This document shows, one piece after another, positions 30,104 to 35,732 of a DNA stretch of 35,732 bases. The notes below the pieces were generated by a model. It saw only the letters and a program-made list of their open reading frames with translations. It did no database searches and was not told the DNA's origin. Every line of letters starts with the position of its first letter. Positions within the stretch are counted from its first letter, which is position 1. This DNA is from an uncultured Ruminococcus sp. Lineage in GTDB: Bacteria; Bacillota; Clostridia; Oscillospirales; Ruminococcaceae. A program made the translations under genes and the position numbers. The stretch lies in contig CACYSH010000010.1 of the NCBI GenBank assembly GCA_902776945.1, positions 4,580 through 40,311 on the forward strand. Direction: 5' to 3'.

Positions 30104-30943
30104 ATGGACGCAAAAGAAAAGAAGGCTCTTGAAGTCACGGCGTGCAAGGTAAGGCTCGGCATACTGGAGGGCGTGTTCAACGCCAAGTCGGGTCATCCGG
30201 GCGGTTCGCTTTCGATAGCCGACACCCTTACTTATCTGTATTTCAACAAAATGAACGTTGACCCCAAAAATCCTGACGACCCCGACAGAGACAGATTCGT
30301 GCTTTCAAAGGGTCACACCGCTCCCGCGCTTTACTCTGTTCTTGCGCAGAAGGGCTATTTCAGCACTGAGGAGCTTAAATCGCTCCGTCACATCGGCGCT
30401 CTGTTACAGGGACACCCCTGCATTCATATCCCCGGCGTGGATATGTCTTCCGGCTCGCTCGGACAGGGCATCTCGACCGCCTGCGGCATGGCGCTTGCGG
30501 GCAAGACATCGGGCAAGAGTTACAAGGTATACACCGTTCTCGGCGACGGCGAAATTGAGGAAGGTCAGGTGTGGGAGGCTTCGATGTTCGCGGCTCACTA
30601 CAAGCTCGATAATCTCGTTGCTGTCGTTGACAACAACGGCTTGCAGATCGACGGTCGCATTTCCGATGTTATGAGTCCGTACCCGATCACCGACAAATTC
30701 GCAGCTTTCGGCTGGAACGTTGTCGAAGCTGACGCTCACGACTTCGATTCTATCGAAAAGGCATTCGCGGCGGCTGACGCTTGCAAGGGCAAGCCCACCG
30801 TTATCGTTCAGAAGAGCATCAAGGGCAAGGGCGTTTCCTTCATGGAGGACAACGTATCGTGGCACGGCGCGGCTCCGAACGCCGAGCAGTACGAGCAGGC
30901 AAAGGGCGAGCTTGAAGCGGCTCTTGCGGCGCTTGAAGCGTGA
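30104..30943 (+). CDS. Transketolase, N-terminal subunit
   Basis: A 279-residue thiamine diphosphate-binding half of a split transketolase. ATGGAGGTAG precedes the ATG. Visible motifs are SGHPGGSLS (29-37, with His31), SKGHTAPALY (68-77) and the ThDP signature GDGE (147-150)...NN (177-178). Transketolase moves two-carbon units between sugar phosphates in the non-oxidative pentose phosphate path. Split genes of this kind are common in clostridia and archaea; the second half follows 26 bases later. Confidence 0.96.
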   Translation: MDAKEKKALEVTACKVRLGILEGVFNAKSGHPGGSLSIADTLTYLYFNKMNVDPKNPDDPDRDRFVLSKGHTAPALYSVLAQKGYFSTEELKSLRHIGALLQGHPCIHIPGVDMSSGSLGQGISTACGMALAGKTSGKSYKVYTVLGDGEIEEGQVWEASMFAAHYKLDNLVAVVDNNGLQIDGRISDVMSPYPITDKFAAFGWNVVEADAHDFDSIEKAFAAADACKGKPTVIVQKSIKGKGVSFMEDNVSWHGAAPNAEQYEQAKGELEAALAALEA

Positions 30944-30969
30944 TTTAGGGAAAGGAACGGTGTATTATA

Positions 30970-31911
30970 ATGGCTGATGTAAAGAAGATCGCAACAAGAG
31001 AGAGCTACGGCAACGCGCTTGCCGAGCTGGGCGATAAATATGAAAATCTCGTAGTCCTCGATGCCGACCTGGCAGCCGCCACAAAGACGGGCATTTTCAA
31101 GAAGAAGTTCCCCGACCGCTTCTTTGACTGCGGTATAGCGGAGGCTAACATGATGGGCGTTGCGGCGGGTCTTGCCGCCTGCGGAAAGGTTCCGTTCGCT
31201 TCGACATTCGCAATGTTCGCTGCCGGAAGAGCTTTTGAGATCGTGAGAAACTCGATAGGTTATCCTCATCTGAACGTTAAGATAGGCGCTACCCACGCGG
31301 GCATTTCCGTCGGCGAGGACGGCGCTACCCACCAGTGCAACGAGGACATTGCGCTGATGAGGACCATTCCGGGCATGACGGTCATCAATCCCGCCGACGA
31401 CGTTGAAGCGAAAGCCGCTGTTGAAGCCGCTATCAACTATGTGGGACCCGTTTATATGCGATTCGGCAGACTTGCTGTTCCGGTATTCAACGACCCCGCG
31501 ACATACAAGTTTGAGCTTGGCAAGGGCGTTAAGCTGCGCGACGGCAAGGACATTTCGATAATTGCGACAGGTCTTATGGTTGCCGAAGCTGTCACTGCTG
31601 CCGAAAAGCTGGCTGCGGAGGGCATAAGCGCCGAAGTCATCAATATCCACACGATTAAGCCCATTGACAAGGAGATCATCGCGGCAACGGCGCAGAAGAC
31701 AGGCAAGGTGCTGACCGTTGAAGAGCATAGCATTATCGGCGGACTTGGTTCTGCGGTATGCGACGTTCTCTGCGAGTGCTGCCCGACAAAGGTAGTGAAG
31801 ATCGGCGTGAACGATGAATTTGGTCACTCGGGACCCGCCGCCAAGCTGCTGGAGCAGTTCGGTCTCTGTGCGGATAACATCTATGTGACCGCTAAGGAGA
31901 TCGTCAAGTAA
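30970..31911 (+). CDS. Transketolase, C-terminal subunit
   Basis: A 313-residue partner of the preceding gene, preceded by GGAAAGGAACGG. Residues 5-170 form the pyrimidine-binding domain with the activating Glu58 (CGIAEANM) and ATHAGISVGEDGATHQ; residues about 190-310 form the transketolase C-terminal domain (IIATGLMVAEAV...VEEHSIIGGLGSAVCDVL). The two chains together equal one complete transketolase. A terminator lies 27 bases after the stop. Confidence 0.96.
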   Translation: MADVKKIATRESYGNALAELGDKYENLVVLDADLAAATKTGIFKKKFPDRFFDCGIAEANMMGVAAGLAACGKVPFASTFAMFAAGRAFEIVRNSIGYPHLNVKIGATHAGISVGEDGATHQCNEDIALMRTIPGMTVINPADDVEAKAAVEAAINYVGPVYMRFGRLAVPVFNDPATYKFELGKGVKLRDGKDISIIATGLMVAEAVTAAEKLAAEGISAEVINIHTIKPIDKEIIAATAQKTGKVLTVEEHSIIGGLGSAVCDVLCECCPTKVVKIGVNDEFGHSGPAAKLLEQFGLCADNIYVTAKEIVK

Positions 31912-31938
31912 GTTTCTATCCTGAACGGAAAATTCAAG

Positions 31939-31966
31939 TCCCCGGACTGCGGTTCGGGGATTTTTT
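31939..31966 (+). terminator. Rho-independent terminator of the transketolase genes
   Basis: TCCCCG (31939-31944) pairs with CGGGGA (31955-31960), followed by six T residues (31961-31966). Confidence 0.85.
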
Positions 31967-31970
31967 CACA

Positions 31971-31997
31971 GTTAATAGTTAATAGTGAATAGTTATA
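31971..31997 (+). repeat. Heptamer tandem repeat (GTTAATA)n
   Basis: GTTAATA at 31971-31977 and 31978-31984, then GTGAATA (31985-31991) and GTTATA. It lies between the transketolase terminator and the next promoter. No gene is visible in 31967-32133. Confidence 0.6.
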
Positions 31998-32068
31998 GTA
32001 AACGACGTTGATCTTTGCGATTAGAATGTTTAAGCAAACCGGGGCGATAAATTTTTTTGCGTCGGCGT

Positions 32069-32097
32069 TTGACATTTCCTATCCGTTGTGATATAAT
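32069..32097 (+). promoter_or_regulatory. Sigma-A-type promoter of the zinc-ribbon genes
   Basis: TTGACA (32069-32074), 17-base spacer, TATAAT (32092-32097), with an upstream TG one base from the -10 (TGA TATAAT): a near-perfect promoter. The start would be near 32104. Confidence 0.85.
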
Positions 32098-32133
32098 AAA
32101 AGACAGTATGGTCAATAAGGGGGTCGATGAGCT

Positions 32134-32859
32134 TTGGGGTGCAATTATTGTTTCGGCTGCGGTGCCGATCTTGCGGAGGACGCAAAGGTCTGCCCCTCAT
32201 GCGGAAAAAGGCTCGACAAGCTCGTGAATCCGCCGCCGCTTAAAGTGAGCGAGGAATCGCGGCAGGCTTTCAAGCGGAATATCCCCGCGCCGGCAAAGGT
32301 TCAGCCTAAAGTGATAAAGACCGAAACAGCGCCTGTCAAAAGGGTGTTTATCAAAGTTCCGCCGACAAAGGGTGCTGTTATCGGGTACGGGCTTATGCTC
32401 TTGAACGCGCTGGCGGGAGAAGCGGTGTTCGGATACATGGCAAGGGAAACTATCGTGAGTCCTTTTGCCGACGGCGATCTGTTTTATTTTTTGATCGTAA
32501 TGCTGATATTTTTGCCGCTTATCGTTATTCCGATAAAAAAGCTTAAGCCCCGAAGGATAGGCAGCGATCAGGAGCTTGTGAAGAAAAAGACTTCCGTTAT
32601 CAGAAAGACAGGCGGCTTGCTGTTACTTGCTCTTGTCGTTTTGTATGTATATTATGAGGTATCCGGTATTGTTGCATTTACAAAAAACAATCCGGGGTAT
32701 CCGTTTTATGAATACTATTCATGGGATATGTGGTTAGCGCTTGTGACGGAAACAGGCGGATTGCTCAGTATCGCGGGAATGGGCATAAAGCAGCTTTTCC
32801 CGCAATCAGTGGCACAGGATAAGCCGCCCAAGACGGAAGAAAAGCCGGAACAGACATGA
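32134..32859 (+). CDS. Zinc-ribbon membrane protein of unknown function
   Basis: A 241-residue protein starting at TTG 32134 with AAGGGGG about 10 bases upstream. Cys6/Cys9 and Cys20/Cys23 (FGCGADLAEDAKVCPSCGKRL) form an N-terminal zinc ribbon of the zinc_ribbon_2 kind. A Pro/Lys-rich linker (35-78) leads to about four hydrophobic helices (about 80-103, 115-135, 158-182, 198-222). Such proteins are common in clostridia and uncharacterised. The downstream gene is a diverged partner with Cys at identical positions. Confidence 0.85.
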   Translation: MGCNYCFGCGADLAEDAKVCPSCGKRLDKLVNPPPLKVSEESRQAFKRNIPAPAKVQPKVIKTETAPVKRVFIKVPPTKGAVIGYGLMLLNALAGEAVFGYMARETIVSPFADGDLFYFLIVMLIFLPLIVIPIKKLKPRRIGSDQELVKKKTSVIRKTGGLLLLALVVLYVYYEVSGIVAFTKNNPGYPFYEYYSWDMWLALVTETGGLLSIAGMGIKQLFPQSVAQDKPPKTEEKPEQT

Positions 32860-32914
32860 CAGCCGGTCGGTGATGAAAAGGTCAGCCTTGAAAAAGAAAA
32901 GAGGGATACATAAA

Positions 32915-33607
32915 ATGGAAAACGATTTTTGCTATAACTGCGGCGCGAGGACAGACCCCGTTTCGGGGATATGTCCGTCGTGCGGCGCGGATAATATGCA
33001 CGGGCGGCAGGAACAGGTCAGCTCAGATGAACAGGTCGGCGCAGGCGGCTATGACGACCAGACCGTTATGTTCGGACAGCCCTACGGTCAGCAATACAGC
33101 CAGCCGCAGTACAGCCAGCCGCAGTACGGACAGCAGGCGCAGCAGCCATATATGCAGCCGGGCTACGGACAGCCGCAAATGCAGCAGCCGCAATACGGTC
33201 AGCAGATGCAGCCCCCGCCATATATGCAGCCGCCGCAGCAGCAGTACGGTCAGTACGGTCAGCAGGGGTATATGGGCGGTCAGGCTTATTACGGTGCGCC
33301 GTATCAGATGCCGCCGCAGCCCGTCGGCGAAAAGACTTCCGTTTTGAGCAAAATAATCGGGGTGATACTGCTGCTTATCTCGATACCCACGACGCTGCTT
33401 TTTGGCTGCGGCGGAATATCAATGTTTTTGGAGGATGAGTTCGGATCGGGTATACTGATGCTTATTTTTGGTGCGATGACCGCTCTGCTCGGGCGCATCG
33501 GCATAAATCAGTTCCGCCGGAAACTTCCGAAACAGCCGCAGATAATGCAGCAGCCGTATATGCCGCCGCCGCAGAACAATAATTGGAATAATTATCCGCC
33601 AATGTGA
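32915..33607 (+). CDS. Zinc-ribbon membrane protein with Gln/Tyr/Pro-rich segment
   Basis: A 230-residue protein starting at ATG 32915 with GAGGG nine bases upstream; an earlier in-frame ATG has no ribosome site. Cys6, Cys9, Cys20 and Cys23 form a zinc ribbon with the same spacing as the previous gene. Residues about 54-136 are low-complexity, made of Tyr-Gly-Gln, Gln-Pro-Gln-Tyr and Tyr-Met-Gln-Pro units. Two hydrophobic helices follow (about 143-170 and 178-196), then a short Gln/Asn/Pro tail. The gene lies 55 bases after its partner. Function unknown. Confidence 0.83.
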   Translation: MENDFCYNCGARTDPVSGICPSCGADNMHGRQEQVSSDEQVGAGGYDDQTVMFGQPYGQQYSQPQYSQPQYGQQAQQPYMQPGYGQPQMQQPQYGQQMQPPPYMQPPQQQYGQYGQQGYMGGQAYYGAPYQMPPQPVGEKTSVLSKIIGVILLLISIPTTLLFGCGGISMFLEDEFGSGILMLIFGAMTALLGRIGINQFRRKLPKQPQIMQQPYMPPPQNNNWNNYPPM

Positions 33608-33631
33608 CCATTATCGGGGAGAAGTGAACAA

Positions 33632-34747
33632 ATGGATCTTAATGAACTCAGACAACAGATAAACGGGATAGACGATCAGCTTCTGAAGCTGTTCGAGCAG
33701 CGAATGGACGTATGTATGCACATCGCGGAGTACAAGCTGGCTAACGATATGAAGGTTTTTCATCCCGAGCGGGAACGCCAGGTGATCGAGCAGCTGAACG
33801 AAAAGGCTCCCGACGAGCTTAAATCTTCGGTGAACGTACTTTTCACGAACATCATGGATATTTCCAAATGCTTGCAGTTTCAGAAGTTTTTCTCCTACGC
33901 CGAGCCGGTAGCCTACGAGCCTATCGACCTTTCGGGCAGCAGGAGCGTTGCGGTTCCGGGAACTATCGGCTCGTATTCGCAGGCGGCGGCGCAGAGGTTT
34001 CTTCCCGAGTCGGAGGCGACTTTTTACGAATCCTTCGCGGAAGTTTTCGCCGCAGTAGAGAGCGAAAGCGCGGAGTTCGGAGTAGTTCCGATAGCAAATT
34101 CGACGGCGGGAACGGTAACACAGACTTATGAGCTTATGGGTAAGTACGATTTTCACATCTGCGCCGCCACGAAGATAACGATAAATCATTGTCTCGCTGT
34201 AAAGCAGGAAACCGACCCGTCGGCGGTAAAGCGCGTTTATTCGCACGAACAGGCGCTTATGCAATGCTCGAATTACCTTTCGGCGAGGGGGCTTTCCACG
34301 CGCCCTTACGAAAACACCGCTTTGGCGGCGGCATTCGTCAAGGAATCGTCCGAGCCGTATGCGGCGGTATGCTCGGAGGTCTGCGCAAACGAGCTGGGGC
34401 TTAAGATCATCGACAGGAACATAGCCAACGCCGACGCAAATTACACGCGGTTCATACTTTTTTCTAAAAAGCCGAAACGTTTTGAGGACGCAAACACCAT
34501 TTCGGTCGCACTGACCCTTTCGCATCAGGCTTCGGCGCTTTACCGTATGCTCACGAAATTCTCGGTAGCGGGGCTGAACCTTACGAAGCTCGAATCCCGC
34601 CCGATAGCCAACACGAATTTTGATGTGCTGTTCTATCTTGATTTTGAAGGCTCGATAGCCTCGCCGCCCGTTGTGCGGCTGCTGCGTGAGCTTAAACACG
34701 AGTTGACTTATTTTAAGTATCTTGGCAATTACAAGGAGATAGTGTGA
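33632..34747 (+). CDS. pheA: Bifunctional chorismate mutase / prephenate dehydratase
   Basis: A 371-residue fusion enzyme of phenylalanine synthesis. GGGGAG precedes the ATG. Residues 1-82 form an AroQ chorismate mutase (LNELRQQINGIDDQLLKLFEQR...FHPERERQVIEQL). Residues about 106-280 form the prephenate dehydratase with GTIGSYSQAAAQRF, VVPIANSTAGTV and the catalytic Thr-Arg-Phe at 272-274. Residues about 290-367 form an ACT domain with LESRPI (320-325), the phenylalanine-sensing motif. Feedback inhibition by phenylalanine is expected. No attenuator is visible in the 24 bases upstream. Confidence 0.96.
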   Translation: MDLNELRQQINGIDDQLLKLFEQRMDVCMHIAEYKLANDMKVFHPERERQVIEQLNEKAPDELKSSVNVLFTNIMDISKCLQFQKFFSYAEPVAYEPIDLSGSRSVAVPGTIGSYSQAAAQRFLPESEATFYESFAEVFAAVESESAEFGVVPIANSTAGTVTQTYELMGKYDFHICAATKITINHCLAVKQETDPSAVKRVYSHEQALMQCSNYLSARGLSTRPYENTALAAAFVKESSEPYAAVCSEVCANELGLKIIDRNIANADANYTRFILFSKKPKRFEDANTISVALTLSHQASALYRMLTKFSVAGLNLTKLESRPIANTNFDVLFYLDFEGSIASPPVVRLLRELKHELTYFKYLGNYKEIV

Positions 34748-34759
34748 GGAGGTGCCGCT

Positions 34760-35239
34760 ATGCGTATCGGACAGGGCTACGACGTTCACAGGCTCGTTGA
34801 GGGCAGAAGGCTGATTCTTGGCGGAGTGGATATTGAGTATGAAAAGGGATTGCTCGGGCATTCCGACGCTGATGTGCTTGTTCATGCGATAATGGACGCT
34901 CTGCTCGGGGCGGCGGCGCTTGGCGACATCGGGCATCTTTTCCCCGACAACGACCCCGTGTACAAGGGCGCAGACAGCATAGCGCTTTTGCGGGAGGTCT
35001 GCCGCCGCATTTCGGCGGAGGGGTATTCGGTCGGGAACATCGACGCGACGGTGATAGCCCAGCGCCCGAAGCTCGCGCCGCATATTGCCGCCATGCGTGA
35101 GAACATCGCCGCCGCGTGCGGAGCGGAAATTTCGCAGGTATCTGTCAAGGCGACTACCGAAGAGGGGCTGGGATTTACCGGCTCGGGCGAGGGCATTTCC
35201 GCTTTGGCGGTATGTCTTTTGGAACGGAAGGTGTGCTGA
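34760..35239 (+). CDS. ispF: 2-C-methyl-D-erythritol 2,4-cyclodiphosphate synthase IspF
   Basis: A 159-residue enzyme of the non-mevalonate isoprenoid pathway. AGGAGG lies 7 bases before the ATG. Metal ligands are Asp8 and His10 in GQGYDVHRL and His42 ([13 protein letters not shown]); [17 protein letters not shown] and [12 protein letters not shown] complete the signature. It acts as a trimer in the cytoplasm. It is followed after one base by the RadC-like gene. Confidence 0.97.
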   Translation: MRIGQGYDVHRLVEGRRLILGGVDIEYEKGLLGHSDADVLVHAIMDALLGAAALGDIGHLFPDNDPVYKGADSIALLREVCRRISAEGYSVGNIDATVIAQRPKLAPHIAAMRENIAAACGAEISQVSVKATTEEGLGFTGSGEGISALAVCLLERKVC

Positions 35240-35240
35240 T

Positions 35241-35570
35241 ATGCCGGAAAACCCTAATGCGGGGCATCGGGCGCGTATGATGGCGCGGTTCGAAATGGAA
35301 GGTATGTCGCTTGTGAATTTTCATACGCATGAGGCGCTTGAAATGTTTTTGTTTCTGCTGATACCCCGTGTGAATACGAATCATACCGCGCATTTGCTGA
35401 TCGATCGTTTCGGTAGCCTTTATAATGTGTTTCATGCGCAGCCGGAAGAATTGGCGGAGATACGCGGGATAAGCGTAAAAAGTGCTGAGGCGATAAATCT
35501 TTTCGGTGCGATATTTGATCATGCGGGCGAATCGGAGCTGATGAGCAGCGCCGAAAATATCCAAAAATAA
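35241..35570 (+). CDS. RadC-like protein reduced to the N-terminal helix-hairpin-helix domain
   Basis: A 109-residue protein matching the N-terminal half of RadC (UPF0758) proteins: HRARMMARFEMEG...ALEMFLFLLIPR, DRFGSLYNVFHAQPEELAEI and the helix-hairpin-helix RGISVKSAEAINLFGAI. Usual RadC proteins run to about 225 residues with a C-terminal JAB/MPN metalloprotease-like domain (H-x-H-P-x-G). That domain is absent: TAA occurs at 35568-35570 and no continuation is visible in any plus frame before the window ends. It could be a natural short form or a decayed gene. Confidence 0.75.
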   Translation: MPENPNAGHRARMMARFEMEGMSLVNFHTHEALEMFLFLLIPRVNTNHTAHLLIDRFGSLYNVFHAQPEELAEIRGISVKSAEAINLFGAIFDHAGESELMSSAENIQK

Positions 35571-35572
35571 AT

Positions 35573-35606
35573 ACAAAAAAAGCCCGTACCTTTGCGTGGT
35601 ACGGGC
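35573..35606 (-). terminator. Rho-independent terminator on the minus strand
   Basis: GCCCGTACC (35582-35590) and GGTACGGGC (35598-35606) form a perfect 9-bp stem. On the minus strand it is followed by seven U (A run at 35575-35581). It implies a minus-strand gene ending near the right edge. Within 35607-35732 I cannot choose a convincing reading frame for it. Confidence 0.8.
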
Positions 35607-35732
35607 ATACTCACATCCGTTTAAAGTTCAGCCTTAATACTATTCCTCGACCAAATTCGCAACAATATTCACCACCCTGAACACGATTGCCTTCGTCTTC
35701 CTCCTCGACTAACGCCAGTTAGCCTTCGTCGT

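Overview
The window looks like a chromosomal segment of a low-to-mid GC Gram-positive gut Firmicute of the Ruminococcus/Oscillospirales type. This is inferred from the gene order miaB-ricA(ymcA)-mutS-mutL-miaA-hfq, the Firmicute division cluster yggS-sepF-ylmH-divIVA-lspA-rluD, a transketolase split into two genes, strong AGGAGG ribosome binding sites, frequent TTG and GTG starts, and Thr-rich and acidic linkers in exported proteins. I see no rRNA, tRNA, CRISPR array, prophage or transposase gene.

Layout. 1-2444: a family GH95 alpha-L-fucosidase on the minus strand with its own promoter, after a cut palindromic repeat at the left edge. 2445-3128: a divergent promoter region with GC-rich hairpins and a ~99-bp MITE-like element. 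3129-8700: a four-gene operon (membrane-fusion adaptor, ABC ATPase, second giant adaptor, MacB/FtsX-type permease) ending at a strong terminator. This is the most unusual system here, because the two adaptors carry acidic and poly-threonine low-complexity modules. 8701-9221: a gene-free stretch packed with small palindromic repeats. 9222-11493: two divergently transcribed genes, an S1-domain RNA-binding protein and a secreted FN3 + SleB-like cell-wall hydrolase, each with structured leader DNA. 11494-11973: a second, inverted copy of the MITE, a terminator and the miaB promoter.

11974-22394: the translation-fidelity and mismatch-repair block miaB, three accessory genes (unknown, GNAT, Imm26-like), ricA, mutS, mutL, a GNAT gene, miaA and hfq. 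22442-28835: an HlyD-like membrane protein, yggS, then the division and envelope cluster sepF, ylmH, divIVA, lspA, rluD, followed by a cytidine-deaminase-like gene. SepF has a Ser/Arg/Asp 12-residue tandem repeat linker and DivIVA has a Tyr-Tyr/acidic tail. 28854-31911: a HAD phosphatase, a small unknown gene, and the two halves of transketolase ending at a terminator. 32134-33607: two zinc-ribbon membrane proteins, one with a Gln/Tyr-rich prion-like segment. 33632-35570: pheA, ispF and a RadC-like protein that lacks its JAB/MPN catalytic domain. A minus-strand terminator lies at the right edge.

A recurring theme is a dispersed family of short hairpins bounded by GTAGGG and CGCCCG whose tips differ between copies. 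A palindrome with the same arms as one copy's tip is also inserted in frame inside the GH95 gene. All functional calls are from reading the sequence; no database search was run.
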